Assembly (NCBI RefSeq): GCF_013410875.1
Contig: NZ_JACCCU010000002.1
Span: 992,001-1,056,000, forward strand
Origin: Tunturiibacter empetritectus
GTDB lineage: Bacteria > Acidobacteriota > Terriglobia > Terriglobales > Acidobacteriaceae
Reading direction: 5' to 3'
Length of the DNA: 64,000 nt
A model generated the notes under the pieces. It worked only from the letters and a program-made list of their open reading frames with translations. It ran no database searches and was not told where the DNA came from. Both the position numbers and the translations under genes were made by a program. Numbering within the stretch: the stretch's first letter is position 1; the number at the start of each line of letters is the position of its first letter. This document shows positions 15,904-24,356 of the stretch, piece after piece.

Positions 15904-16061
15904 GAAGGCGCTCCTGAAAAGAGGCTGATCGAGGTTAATTCATGGGAAGTTTATCACTGCTGCTGCGCGCTAAATAGTCGTCATAAATGCGCTTCTCTTC
16001 AGCAACTGGCGAAAGCCGACTTCTCGTTACCAGGTGCCGGAAGTTTTTATGGTTATGTGGT

Positions 16062-16208
16062 TACCTCAAACGCATCCTCGCCTTTATCGGCATCACCGAA
16101 GTCGAGGTCATCCTTGCTGGCGGCACGGCTGCGGTCGCCTTCGGTTCAACTACCGTCGAAGAACACGCCGCGCAGTTTCGTCCTGCCGTCCTCGCAGCCA
16201 CCCGATAA
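16062..16208 (+). pseudogene. C-terminal remnant of an FMN-dependent NADH-azoreductase
   Basis: The frame reads YLKRILAFIGITEVEVILAG, then GTAAVAFG and a final AAQFRPAVLAATR with a stop at 16206-16208. This matches the end of AzoR-type azoreductases, where YL-x3-L-x-FIGIT-D/E-V precedes the closing helix. The rest of the enzyme (flavodoxin-like core, about 150 residues) is absent upstream, where 15904-16061 holds no recognisable coding sequence. I infer a deleted azoR gene, perhaps cut away during rearrangement next to the ars locus. Confidence 0.55.
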
Positions 16209-16235
16209 GCACAAGCCGGATTACCGGCATTACCG

Positions 16236-17339
16236 TTAATGAGCTGCGACAGAATTGCTAAAGAGCCTGCGGCGTAGCCAAAATGCTACATTCACCAAGC
16301 CGATGAGTGCCGGAACCTCGATCAACGGACCCACGACACCTACAAACGCCTCCCTAGAGTTCAACCCGAATACCGCGACCGCCACCGCAATCGCAAGTTC
16401 AAAGTTGTTTCCAGCAGCCGTGAATGACAGCGTGGCGGACTGTGCGTAGTCGGCTCCCAGCCGTTTCCCCATCCAGAAGCTGACTAGAAACATAAGGAGG
16501 AAGTACACCACCAGCGGGACCGCAATCTTCACCACGTCTAACGGAAGCCGGACGATCAAGTCGCCCTTCAGGGAGAACATCACAAGGATGGTAAAGAGCA
16601 ACGCGAGTAGCGTCAGCGGGCTTATACGGGGAACGAACCGCGTCCGGTACCACTCCTCACCTTTGGCCCGGATCAGCGCATAGCGAGTCAGGAAGCCAGC
16701 CGCGAACGGCACCCCCAGATAAAGGCCCACGCTCTTGGCAATCTGGCCGATGCCAATCTGTACGACGCTTCCTTGCAGGCCGAACCACCGGGGAAGGATG
16801 GTTAGGAATGCCCATGCATAGACGCTGTAGAAGAGCACCTGAAAGACGCTGTTGATTGCGACCAATCCGGCGACGTAATCCGTATCACCCTCGGCAAGCT
16901 CATTCCAGACCAGCACCATCGCGATGCAACGCGCAATGCCAATCAAGATCAGGCCGCGCATGTAGGCCGGTTCGTCCCGTAGAAAGATCACGGCGAGCAC
17001 GAACATCAACATCGGACCGATAAGCCAGTTCTGAACCAGCGACAGTCCCAACAGCCGCTTATTGCGGAACACCTCACCCAACTTCTCATAACGCACTTTG
17101 GCCAGCGGCGGAAACATCATCACGATCAGGCCAATGGCGATAGGGATGTTTGTCGCGCCGGTCTGAAAATGGTTGACGAAGTCAGCCGAACCGGGAACGA
17201 AATGCCCAATGCTCACGCCTAACACCATCGCAAGGAATATCCAGAGCGTCAGAAGTCGATCTAGGAAAGAAAGCTTTTTCCGTTGGGCGGCCGGAGCACA
17301 GACGCGGCCCCGGGTCGTCGGTGTGGGTGTCGTAGCCAT
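16236..17339 (-). CDS. arsB: Arsenite efflux transporter, ACR3 family
   Basis: 367 aa from the ATG at 17339. It pumps arsenite out across the inner membrane using the proton gradient. About 10 hydrophobic segments; hallmarks of ACR3 are [20 protein letters not shown] near the N-terminus, [16 protein letters not shown], and [16 protein letters not shown], whose Cys is the conserved functional residue of the family. [20 protein letters not shown] is the C-terminal signature. The start codon overlaps the arsR stop (TAATG), so the two are translationally coupled. The symbol acr3 is equally used for this family. Confidence 0.95.
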   Translation of the reverse strand: MATTPTPTTRGRVCAPAAQRKKLSFLDRLLTLWIFLAMVLGVSIGHFVPGSADFVNHFQTGATNIPIAIGLIVMMFPPLAKVRYEKLGEVFRNKRLLGLSLVQNWLIGPMLMFVLAVIFLRDEPAYMRGLILIGIARCIAMVLVWNELAEGDTDYVAGLVAINSVFQVLFYSVYAWAFLTILPRWFGLQGSVVQIGIGQIAKSVGLYLGVPFAAGFLTRYALIRAKGEEWYRTRFVPRISPLTLLALLFTILVMFSLKGDLIVRLPLDVVKIAVPLVVYFLLMFLVSFWMGKRLGADYAQSATLSFTAAGNNFELAIAVAVAVFGLNSREAFVGVVGPLIEVPALIGLVNVAFWLRRRLFSNSVAAH

Positions 17340-17749
17340 TAGCAAACCTCACAGCTCTGCTCAGCCACAGCCGTAGGCAATGGAGCGCCATCAAGCGCGT
17401 ACCTCGCAGGGGAGCAGCAAGCCTTCGTCAGACGCGCCCGGTCTGCCTGCATCGCCTTGTCTTCCTTCAGGGAGTCGAGCGTCTGCAGGAGCACCTGCGA
17501 TGCCCCGACGTGCGGCGGCATAACGATGCGGTAGTGCATCCATTTGCCCTCGCGCCGGGCTGAGACGATGCCGGCGTTTCGCAGATACGCGAGATGCCGG
17601 GAGATCTTCGGCTGCGGTGCCCCCAGAATCTCCACAAAGTAGCAGACACAGATCTCTTGTTCTCCCATAAGGTTCAGCAGCCGGAGGCGGGTTGTGTCAC
17701 CAAGTGCCTGAAAGAACTGAGGCAGGTCGAACTGTCTGGCGCGGGTCAT
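17339..17749 (-). CDS. arsR: ArsR family arsenite-responsive repressor
   Basis: 136 aa from the ATG at 17749; the frame is open 36 bp further but [18 protein letters not shown] is the normal start. The winged helix covers residues about 8-90. [11 protein letters not shown] carries the CVC metal-sensing pair (Cys34, Cys36), and [17 protein letters not shown] is the recognition helix. The tail has extra cysteines (KACCSP and a final CEVC) that could add arsenite ligands. It should release DNA when As(III) binds. It heads the arsR-acr3 operon and faces arsM across a 75-bp region with the likely operator. Confidence 0.94.
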   Translation of the reverse strand: MTRARQFDLPQFFQALGDTTRLRLLNLMGEQEICVCYFVEILGAPQPKISRHLAYLRNAGIVSARREGKWMHYRIVMPPHVGASQVLLQTLDSLKEDKAMQADRARLTKACCSPARYALDGAPLPTAVAEQSCEVC

Positions 17750-17766
17750 GCATTTATATATACGCC

Positions 17767-17808
17767 TTGACAAATTCGTTAGCAATATATATATTCACCT
17801 AGACGAAT
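17767..17808. promoter_or_regulatory. arsM promoter with probable ArsR operator
   Basis: Plus-strand promoter: TTGACA (17767-17772), 17-bp spacer, TATATT (17790-17795). An imperfect inverted repeat, ATTCGTTAG (17774-17782) and CTAGACGAAT (17799-17808), frames the AT-rich -10, so a bound ArsR dimer would block it. The divergent arsR promoter must lie in the same 75 bp. Confidence 0.7.
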
Positions 17809-17824
17809 ATGTGGGAGGTGAGAC

Positions 17825-18733
17825 ATGGCACAGATTCTTGATTCCGTCCGCTCGAAGTATGGCGCGGTCGCGCAGAGCAAGCTCTCCAGCAACGATGCAG
17901 GTGTCAAGGCCGTGGCGGAGGCCTTCGGCTACTCCGCAGAAGAACTGACTTCCATTCCGGCTGAGGCCAACATGGGTTTGTCGTGCGGCAATCCCACAGC
18001 GACCGCGCATCTGAGAGCCGGTGAAGTTGTCGTAGACCTCGGCTCCGGTGGCGGCCTGGACGTGTTTCTCGCCGCGAAGATGGTAGGGCCGGAGGGGCGT
18101 GCCATCGGTATCGATATGACACCGGCCATGATGGAACGGGCACGGGCAAATGCGGCTTCCGGTGGATACACCAACGTGGAGTTCTACCAGTCCACCATCG
18201 ACAAGATCCCACTACCGGATGCGTCGGTTGATTGCGTCATCTCGAACTGCGTCCTGAACCTGGCGCCGGACAAGCCTGTCGTCTTTCGTGAGATTGCCCG
18301 CATCCTCAAGCCGGGCGGCCGACTTGCAGTCAGCGACATCGCGCTCAAGGGAGAGCTACCGGAAGCCGTCGCCCAGAGCATGGCGGCATATGTCGGCTGC
18401 ATCGCTGGTGCCATCAGGATTGACGACTACCGCACCGGCTTGCTGGCTGCTGGCTTCGAGCATGTGGAGATCGTGGACAGCGGCTCAAACCTCAACGCCT
18501 ACGCGAAGGTGGAGAACCAGTCCGGCTGCTGCTCCCCGGCGATGGCCGAGGAGTCGTGCTGTTCGCCCATATCGGATAGGGACACCACACTGCACACGGA
18601 GCTGTCCGACCTCTTGAGCAAGTATGACCTGAACGCAGCAGCGGCAAGCGTAAAGGTATATGCCATCAAGCCCATGGCTGGAGCCACAAGCAAAACAGTC
18701 GCGTCATGCTGTGCTCCGGGTTGCTGTTCATAA
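17825..18733 (+). CDS. arsM: Arsenite S-adenosylmethionine methyltransferase
   Basis: 302 aa. It methylates As(III) to less retained, partly volatile species. The SAM site reads [16 protein letters not shown] (about 69-84) and the As(III)-binding cysteines of the family are at Cys54 (GLSCGNP), Cys142 (NCVLNLAP) and Cys192 (GCIAGA). After the catalytic domain come three cysteine clusters: SGCCSP, ESCCSP and a final SCCAPGCCS. These lie outside the fold and could bind or store As(III); that role is inferred. It has a strong promoter upstream and an arsC 17 bp downstream, forming an arsM-arsC operon divergent from arsR-acr3. Confidence 0.95.
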   Translation: MAQILDSVRSKYGAVAQSKLSSNDAGVKAVAEAFGYSAEELTSIPAEANMGLSCGNPTATAHLRAGEVVVDLGSGGGLDVFLAAKMVGPEGRAIGIDMTPAMMERARANAASGGYTNVEFYQSTIDKIPLPDASVDCVISNCVLNLAPDKPVVFREIARILKPGGRLAVSDIALKGELPEAVAQSMAAYVGCIAGAIRIDDYRTGLLAAGFEHVEIVDSGSNLNAYAKVENQSGCCSPAMAEESCCSPISDRDTTLHTELSDLLSKYDLNAAAASVKVYAIKPMAGATSKTVASCCAPGCCS

Positions 18734-18750
18734 GAGGCAGAGGAGGCGAC

Positions 18751-19149
18751 ATGCTCAAAGTAATCTTCGCCTGCGTGCACAACGCTGGTCGGTCTCAGAT
18801 GGCGGCGGCGTTATTCAATCATCTTGCAGATCCACGGAAGGCACAGGCCGTTTCAGCTGGTACAGAGCCGGGAGACCGTATCCACCCGGAAGTGCAGGCT
18901 GTCATGCAGGAGATCGGCATCGACCTCAGCCACGCGAAGCCCCAGAAGCTCACGGAGGAACTCGCGAGGGCCGCGAACCTTCTGATCACGATGGGCTGCG
19001 GTGACAAATGCCCTTACGTCCCCGGCCTACGCCGGGACGATTGGCCGCTCCGCGACCCGAAGGGACTGCCGACAGAGGAAGTCCGGGCGATACGCGATGA
19101 CATCAAAAGTCGCGTGCAGGTTCTTCTCAGGCTGGAAGGTTTAGATTAG
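18751..19149 (+). CDS. arsC: Arsenate reductase, low-molecular-weight phosphatase (thioredoxin) type
   Basis: 132 aa from the ATG at 18751, which has AGGAGG 4-9 nt upstream. It reduces arsenate to arsenite for export by the neighbouring ACR3 pump. The P-loop is CVHNAGRS: Cys8-x5-Arg14-Ser15. DDWPLRDP provides the catalytic Asp, and GCGDKCPY supplies the two further cysteines (about 82 and 86) that pass electrons to thioredoxin in this class. Second gene of the arsM-arsC operon. Confidence 0.94.
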   Translation: MLKVIFACVHNAGRSQMAAALFNHLADPRKAQAVSAGTEPGDRIHPEVQAVMQEIGIDLSHAKPQKLTEELARAANLLITMGCGDKCPYVPGLRRDDWPLRDPKGLPTEEVRAIRDDIKSRVQVLLRLEGLD

Positions 19150-19181
19150 TCTTCACAAAATCCGTTTCAAGGAACGCGCGG

Positions 19182-20090
19182 TCATGCTAATAAGAGAATC
19201 TTCCCGATGCCGCCCTTCTCCGCCTCAGCGTGTGCTTTCGCCGCGTCGGCAAGCGGCATCGTCCGATCAATAGAAATCTTGAACCTTCCCTTTGCAATAT
19301 CTTCCGCGAGCGAACGCATACTCACTGCATCAGGATGCGAGCCAAAGGCCTCCACTCTTACGTCGGGGTAAAGTTTGGCATTTGGTGGAGGCCCCACCAC
19401 GGAGGCAAAGCTTCCGCCCGGTTTGACCTTAGCCAGAAGCCCGTCGCCGACGTTGCCGCCAATCGTATCCGCGACCACCTCGACCAGGCCTAGTGAGTCC
19501 ATCTCCTGTTGGCTATCGAGCGCGAGAACAGCATCGGCCCCGAGCTCCTCCGCAGCCTTCTTCTGTGAGCCGCGAACACCGGCGATGACGTGAGCACCAA
19601 GCTTCTTCGCCACCCACACGGCAGTGCGGCCCACGCTGCCCAGCGCGCCGGTGATGACAACCGTCTGGCCAGGCTGAACCTTCCCGGCCTGCGTAATGAG
19701 TTGCTCCCCAGTGTTCAACACCACAGGGAGTGCAGCGGCTTCGATGGGATCAAGGCCATCAGGAAGCTTCGACAAGCCCGCAAGATCACCCAAAAGCAGC
19801 TCGGCGTAGGTCTTGCCGGCACGCCCGAAGACCTTGTCACCCTCGGCATATCCCTCGACGCCTCTGCCGACTGAGCGTACGACGCCGGAGTAGTCGTACC
19901 CGAGGATGATGGGCAGTTCCAGCGGCATAAAATCCTTCATGGCGCCGCTACGGATCTTCCAATCGATCGGATTGACTCCCGCTGCGGTCACCTGAATCAG
20001 AATCTGGCCGTCTCCCGCCTGTGGATCATCCCACTCCTCATACTTCAGCTTATCGGGGCCGCCGTACTCGTGTAGCACCACTGCTTTCAT
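19182..20090 (-). CDS. NADP-dependent quinone oxidoreductase-like alcohol dehydrogenase (MDR family)
   Basis: 302 aa from the ATG at 20090, which has AGAGAGG upstream; a longer frame adds a non-conserved 19 residues. It begins KAVVLHEYGGPDKLKYEEWD, the typical start of zeta-crystallin-type reductases. GVNPIDWKIRSG lies in the GroES-like domain, and VVITGALGSVGRTAVWVAKK (about 145-165) is the cofactor loop. The structural zinc cysteines are absent, as usual in the quinone oxidoreductase branch. Substrate not known. It converges on the ars operon but shows no sign of belonging to it. Confidence 0.9.
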   Translation of the reverse strand: MKAVVLHEYGGPDKLKYEEWDDPQAGDGQILIQVTAAGVNPIDWKIRSGAMKDFMPLELPIILGYDYSGVVRSVGRGVEGYAEGDKVFGRAGKTYAELLLGDLAGLSKLPDGLDPIEAAALPVVLNTGEQLITQAGKVQPGQTVVITGALGSVGRTAVWVAKKLGAHVIAGVRGSQKKAAEELGADAVLALDSQQEMDSLGLVEVVADTIGGNVGDGLLAKVKPGGSFASVVGPPPNAKLYPDVRVEAFGSHPDAVSMRSLAEDIAKGRFKISIDRTMPLADAAKAHAEAEKGGIGKILLLA

Positions 20091-20401
20091 AGCAATACCT
20101 CTCTCGCTTTTCAGGCTTAGATGCGGTTGATGGCGGCATCGGCCCACCGAAACAAACCCGTTCCAGGCCAGCCAAAAATAAATCTCAAAAAGTTGGCGTA
20201 TCTTTTGAAGCCGAAAAGTAGGGTGCTAAAACACCACATCCACCACGCATCCCACCACGTCTTTACCATCAAAAAACCACGTCGAAACACCCGGTTTTCC
20301 CGCAACCCCCTTCAAAAACCTCAGCAAACCAGCAACTTTTCGCTCGCCCGCCACAGCAAAAAAAATCTGCAAAAAGTCCCGAAATTACTTCCAGGCAGGT
20401 T
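20091..20401. other. 311-bp intergenic stretch rich in CCAC units
   Basis: No supported gene. 20230-20285 contains repeated CACCAC and ACCACGT units (on the minus strand, irregularly spaced GTGGTG), and the stretch to 20370 is rich in poly-A/C runs. A possible 50-residue Trp-rich minus-strand ORF (MVKTWWDAWWMWCF) crosses it, but I do not trust it as a gene. Confidence 0.5.
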
Positions 20402-21691
20402 TCAGGAAAGCGACTTGCGGGCAGCTTCGAGGACCATTCCAATCTCCGCCTCCCCATGCGCGGTCGAAACGAAGGCGGCCTCGAACTGACTAGGAGGCAA
20501 CCAGACTCCAGCGTCGAGCATGGCACGATGAAACCGGCCAAAGGCGACCGTGTCCGACGTCGCAGCCGAAGCAAAATCAGTAACTGGTTTATCCGTAAAA
20601 AACCACGTAAACATTGACCCAACGCGATTGGTCGTCAACGAAATTCCCGCCTCCCGCGCCACACCCGCAACCCCCTCAGCAATGCGAGCAGAGGTGCTCT
20701 CAAGGCCGTTGTAGACCTCCTCTTCATGCTTGAGCAGGTGACTCAAAGTAGCGATCCCCGCAGCCATGGCGAGGGGGTTTCCGCTCAGCGTTCCCGCCTG
20801 GTAGACAGGCCCCAGCGGAGCGAGCAACTCCATCACATCGGCTCGTCCCCCAAACGCTCCGCAGGGCAGCCCACCCCCGATAATCTTGCCCAGAGTCGTG
20901 AGATCCGGCTTCACGCCATAGACCTGCTGCGCACCGCCAAGCGAGAGACGGAAGCCAGTCATTACCTCGTCGAGAATGAGAAGTGCGCCGTACTCCGCGG
21001 TGATTTCCCGCAGGCCCTGCAGATAATCTGCAGCAGGGGCAATCGTCCCGGCGTTGCCGACCACCGGCTCAACAATGACGCAGGCAATCTCGTTTGGTCG
21101 TGCGGCGAAGGCCTCTCGCACAGCATCGAGATCGTTGTAGGGCAGCGCAAGAGTGTGCATCGCGGTCTCGGCGGGAACGCCGGCGGACCCAGGGATTCCC
21201 AGCGTAGCAACTCCGCTGCCTGCTTTGACCAGCATGGCGTCCGAGTGGCCGTGGTAGCAGCCTTCGAACTTGATGACGAAGTTGCGTCCTGTAAAGCCGC
21301 GCGCAAGTCGGATAGCTGACATACATGCCTCCGTGCCGGAGCTGACGAAGCGCAGCCTTTCGACCGAGGGAAAGCATCGCGTCACCAGTTCAGCCAGATC
21401 TGCTTCGGCCGCGGTGGAGGCTCCAAAGCTCGCCCCACGCGAGGCTGCCCTCTGAGTCGCCTCGACCGCTGGTGGAAAAGCATGTCCAAGAATCATCGGC
21501 CCCCACGAGCCGAAGAAGTCTAGGTACTTATTTCCATCCGCATCAAACAGATAGGCCCCTTCGGCATGGGTGACAAAGGGTGGATCACCCCCCACGGCGC
21601 GAAACGCGCGCACCGGCGAGTCGACGCCCCCGGGCAGAAACTTTTCAGCGCGAAGCTGCAATTGACGGGAGCGGGTGAGGCTGCGGGACAT
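20402..21691 (-). CDS. hemL: Glutamate-1-semialdehyde 2,1-aminomutase
   Basis: 429 aa. A PLP enzyme that makes 5-aminolevulinate from glutamate-1-semialdehyde, the C5 entry to haem. It begins [20 protein letters not shown] followed by DSPVRAF, typical of [16 protein letters not shown] holds the PLP-contacting Asp, and [19 protein letters not shown] the Schiff-base lysine. [14 protein letters not shown] is also diagnostic. The ATG at 21691 is chosen over one 21 bp upstream because the alignable protein begins there and TATACT lies exactly 6 nt before it. hemA is not nearby. Confidence 0.96.
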   Translation of the reverse strand: MSRSLTRSRQLQLRAEKFLPGGVDSPVRAFRAVGGDPPFVTHAEGAYLFDADGNKYLDFFGSWGPMILGHAFPPAVEATQRAASRGASFGASTAAEADLAELVTRCFPSVERLRFVSSGTEACMSAIRLARGFTGRNFVIKFEGCYHGHSDAMLVKAGSGVATLGIPGSAGVPAETAMHTLALPYNDLDAVREAFAARPNEIACVIVEPVVGNAGTIAPAADYLQGLREITAEYGALLILDEVMTGFRLSLGGAQQVYGVKPDLTTLGKIIGGGLPCGAFGGRADVMELLAPLGPVYQAGTLSGNPLAMAAGIATLSHLLKHEEEVYNGLESTSARIAEGVAGVAREAGISLTTNRVGSMFTWFFTDKPVTDFASAATSDTVAFGRFHRAMLDAGVWLPPSQFEAAFVSTAHGEAEIGMVLEAARKSLS

Positions 21692-21697
21692 ATCAAC

Positions 21698-21703
21698 AGT
21701 ATA
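21698..21703 (-). promoter_or_regulatory. Candidate -10 box of a leaderless hemL promoter
   Basis: On the minus strand TATACT is followed by GTTGAT and then the ATG at 21691, a 6-nt gap. No Shine-Dalgarno sequence precedes this ATG. Confidence 0.45.
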
Positions 21704-21715
21704 AGAGGGCATATC

Positions 21716-21769
21716 ATGAAAGTAGAAAACGAGAAGTTAGAAGACGAAGACAGAACCGAGGAGACATGA
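21716..21769 (+). other. 17-codon upstream ORF coupled to the DCC gene
   Basis: [17 protein letters not shown], then TGA overlapping the next ATG (ATGA, 21766-21769). GAGGG lies 6-7 nt before its ATG, a better ribosome site than most genes here have. The peptide is strongly acidic. It may be a short leader that couples translation, or chance in a purine-rich spacer. Confidence 0.35.
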
Positions 21770-22215
21770 CCGAGCCAGAACATGCAGAGATTGAGGGCCG
21801 GGCTCTACTGCTTTACGACGGCGTCTGCGCGTTGTGCAATGGCGTGGTTCAGTTCCTGCTCAAACACGACCGTAGCGAGAGGCTGCGCTATGCCCCGCTC
21901 CAGAGCGCTCTCGGCCGCGAAGTGCTCGACCGCTTCGGCATTCACAGCTTTCCCGATGGTGTAGTGCTTCTGACCGATGCCCTGAGGCCGCAGGAGCGGC
22001 TCTACCACCGCTCCGATGCGATTGCCGCGGCGTTGAAGCTGCTTTCGACCCCCTGGAGGCTTCTTGGGCGGCTGGTAACGCTGGTTCCCCGAGCCCTGCG
22101 TGAGTTCGGCTACGGCGTTGTTGCTCGCCTCCGCTACCGCATCTTCGGGCGCTACGATACCTGTCCTCTACCACCTTTGCATCAGCGACAAAAACTTTTG
22201 GGCGTGTACGAATAA
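21766..22215 (+). CDS. Thiol-disulfide oxidoreductase-like DCC family protein (DUF393)
   Basis: 149 aa. The family is named for its DxxCxxC motif, here YDGVCALCNG (residues about 17-26), on a thioredoxin-like fold. RLRYAPLQSALGREVLDRFG and a middle GVVLLTDALRPQERLYHRSDA segment follow the family pattern. The C-terminal region (LLSTPWRLLGRLVTLVPRALREFG, shown here in two parts: LLSTPWRLLGRL and VTLVPRALREFG) is helical and amphipathic. Function is unproven; oxidoreductase activity is inferred from the CxxC. Its start overlaps a 17-codon upstream ORF. Confidence 0.9.
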   Translation: MTEPEHAEIEGRALLLYDGVCALCNGVVQFLLKHDRSERLRYAPLQSALGREVLDRFGIHSFPDGVVLLTDALRPQERLYHRSDAIAAALKLLSTPWRLLGRLVTLVPRALREFGYGVVARLRYRIFGRYDTCPLPPLHQRQKLLGVYE

Positions 22216-22294
22216 CGTTTGTTTACGATGCTTTGACCGCCGCCCTGCTAGACTAAACTTCTTCTTTTCAAGCACTACGATATGGAGCACGACC

Positions 22295-23491
22295 TTGCCG
22301 GATGAGACCTCCCCGCCGCCCGATTCAATCGCCACGCATTCCACCACGTCCGGGCGGGAGATGCCCGTGGAGACCACTTCGTTGCAGTCCGCAGTCGCAC
22401 AGAGAAAAGCCGCTGGCATAAAGCGGCCTGCTTCGGAAGAAAAGACCAAGATCCCCTCAAAAAAGAGCATCAGCTATGCGGATGCCGGGGTGGACATCAC
22501 CTCGGGCGACCGTAGCAAGCAGCGCATCAAGATGCTGGCGCGCAAAACCTTCAACAAACAGGTGCTGAGCGAGATCGGCGGCTTCGGCGGCTTGTTCGCG
22601 CTAGACCTGGAGAAGTTTCCCAACCCCGTGCTGGTCTCGAGCGCAGACGGCGTTGGCACGAAGCTGAAGGTCGCGTTTGAACTGGGCATTCACCATACCG
22701 TTGGCCAGGACCTGGTGAACCACTGCGTCAACGACATTGCTGTGCAGGGCGCGACGCCGCTGTTCTTCCTCGACTACCTGGCCACAGGCAAGCTCGAAGA
22801 CATGGTGATCGAGCGGGTGGTGCAGGGTATCAGCGAGGCCTGCAAGGCCAACGGCTGTGCATTGATCGGCGGTGAGACCGCACAGATGCCTGGCTTCTAC
22901 GCAGATGGCGAGTACGATCTTGCCGGCACGATCATCGGCGCAGTGAGCCGTGACAAGATCATCACCGGAGAACAGATTCAGATCGGTGATGTTCTGGTGG
23001 GGCTGCCTTCTAACGGACTACATACGAACGGATATTCGCTAGCGCGCAAGCTGCTGTTTGAAGTCGCGAAGTATGGCCCGGAGCAGTACATCAACGAGCT
23101 GAAAGACAAGACTGGAGCCGCGTTGATGCGGACGCATCGCAGCTATCTGTCGGTGATCAAGAAGCTGACCGGAGCCGAGGTGGTGAGCGGAATGGCGCAC
23201 ATTACAGGAGGTGGAATCACCGAGAATCTGCCGCGCATTCTGCCGAAGGGCATGGGAGCGCTGATCGACCGTGCCTCGTGGACGGTACCGCCACTGTTTG
23301 AACACCTGCAACAATTGGGCAATGTGGATGAGGACGAGATGCTGCGGACCTTCAACATGGGCATTGGTCTGATCGCGGTGATTCCGGCAGAGAAGATCAA
23401 GAAGGCGAAGGCGATTTTGAACCGCGCGAACGAACGGCACTGCCTGATTGGCCGCGTGGTGCGTGGGGAACGCAAGGTCAGCTACAACTAG
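22295..23491 (+). CDS. purM: Phosphoribosylformylglycinamidine cyclo-ligase (AIR synthetase)
   Basis: 398 aa if started at the TTG at 22295; ATP-dependent ring closure of FGAM to AIR in purine synthesis. SYADAGVDITSGDRSKQRIK is the conserved N-terminus, SADGVGTKLKVAFELG and NHCVNDIAVQGATPLFFLDY carry the catalytic region, and IGGETAQMPGFY and ITGGGITENLPRILP follow. I prefer the TTG because GGAG lies 7 nt before it and GC-rich codon positions begin there (17 of 21 third positions are G or C up to the ATG at 22361, whose GGGAG abuts it directly). This leaves a Ser/Thr-rich N-terminal tail of about 50 residues not found in E. coli PurM. Confidence 0.94.
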   Translation: MPDETSPPPDSIATHSTTSGREMPVETTSLQSAVAQRKAAGIKRPASEEKTKIPSKKSISYADAGVDITSGDRSKQRIKMLARKTFNKQVLSEIGGFGGLFALDLEKFPNPVLVSSADGVGTKLKVAFELGIHHTVGQDLVNHCVNDIAVQGATPLFFLDYLATGKLEDMVIERVVQGISEACKANGCALIGGETAQMPGFYADGEYDLAGTIIGAVSRDKIITGEQIQIGDVLVGLPSNGLHTNGYSLARKLLFEVAKYGPEQYINELKDKTGAALMRTHRSYLSVIKKLTGAEVVSGMAHITGGGITENLPRILPKGMGALIDRASWTVPPLFEHLQQLGNVDEDEMLRTFNMGIGLIAVIPAEKIKKAKAILNRANERHCLIGRVVRGERKVSYN

Positions 23492-23594
23492 ATAGTCGCA
23501 GTGTCGCTTTACGAGCCCGCTGGCCACTGTATTCTTTTACATGGTGGCCGGGGACTTTCGTTTTGGCGCGGTTTTCTTCGGCGAATGAAGTCCG

Positions 23595-24257
23595 CTAAGC
23601 GAGGGGAGTGTAGGTAGATGGGCGGTGCGCACGGCTGCGGCGAAAGAAGAAGTAGATGATGACGCTGACGACGGCGGCGTAGGCGCACCAGACCGAGGTG
23701 AAGGCGTATCTCTTGACCAGCATGACGACGAGCAGCCCTACAAGGTTGAGCCACGCCAGGGTGATGAGGTCGCGGAAGCCAGAAAAGAAGAGCGAGCCGC
23801 AGGTAGCGATGACATAGAGGATTGCAATGACCGTCGTGGTTGTGATGCTGTTGACGTAGACGATGCTGTTGTCCTGCACCGAGACCTGCAGCGGATAGGC
23901 GATCAGGCCCCAGAGCATGTAGAGCATGAGTATGCAGCCGAGGATGGCGAAGGGGAGCATCTGACGGCGGAGCTTGTGGGTAGGCTCGATGAGCAGGACG
24001 CTGAGAGGAAGGAGAAACGGCAGCAGACCTTGGGCGTAGAGAACGTATGCTGCCCCAGCGTTATGGGTCACCGTAGAGGAGAGGATTCCGCCGAGGCCCA
24101 GCCAGACGAATCCTTCGATGAACTGGTGGAAGGCGAAGAGGCAGGGCATGGCGGCGAAGAGCAGCTCGCGGCGGTGCTTTACTTCAGTCAGCGTGGCGAC
24201 GCCGATGCCGCCCAGAACAGCACTGCCGACAAAGTTCGCGGTTGCAGAGAAACACAT
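23595..24257 (-). CDS. DUF6629-like multi-pass membrane protein
   Basis: 220 aa with about seven membrane segments. It opens MCFSATANFVGSAVLGGIGV and continues HRRELLFAAMPCLFAFHQFIE, with GFVWLGLGG close behind; this MCFSA/FHQFIEG combination is what I associate with DUF6629. Function unknown. AGAGG lies 6 nt before the ATG. It is divergent from the amidase at 24357 and convergent with purM; no partner gene is apparent. Confidence 0.75.
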   Translation of the reverse strand: MCFSATANFVGSAVLGGIGVATLTEVKHRRELLFAAMPCLFAFHQFIEGFVWLGLGGILSSTVTHNAGAAYVLYAQGLLPFLLPLSVLLIEPTHKLRRQMLPFAILGCILMLYMLWGLIAYPLQVSVQDNSIVYVNSITTTTVIAILYVIATCGSLFFSGFRDLITLAWLNLVGLLVVMLVKRYAFTSVWCAYAAVVSVIIYFFFRRSRAHRPSTYTPLA

Positions 24258-24356
24258 AGGAGCCTCTTGGTTCAGGCCATCATAACTTGAGTGTCTAGCG
24301 ATGGATTTGTGTTCTTATAGAAGGCACCAAATCTCTCAAGATCATTCAAGGACAAT

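Noticed and set aside
20117..20305. Trp-rich minus-strand ORF of about 50-60 residues
   Set aside because: Lies in the CCAC-rich repeat-like region; the Trp residues (TGG) come from GTGG units and there is no ribosome site.
23530..23556. Inverted repeat GGCCAC/GTGGCC between purM and the DUF6629-like gene
   Set aside because: Short arms, 15-nt loop and no U-tract, so not enough for a terminator call.
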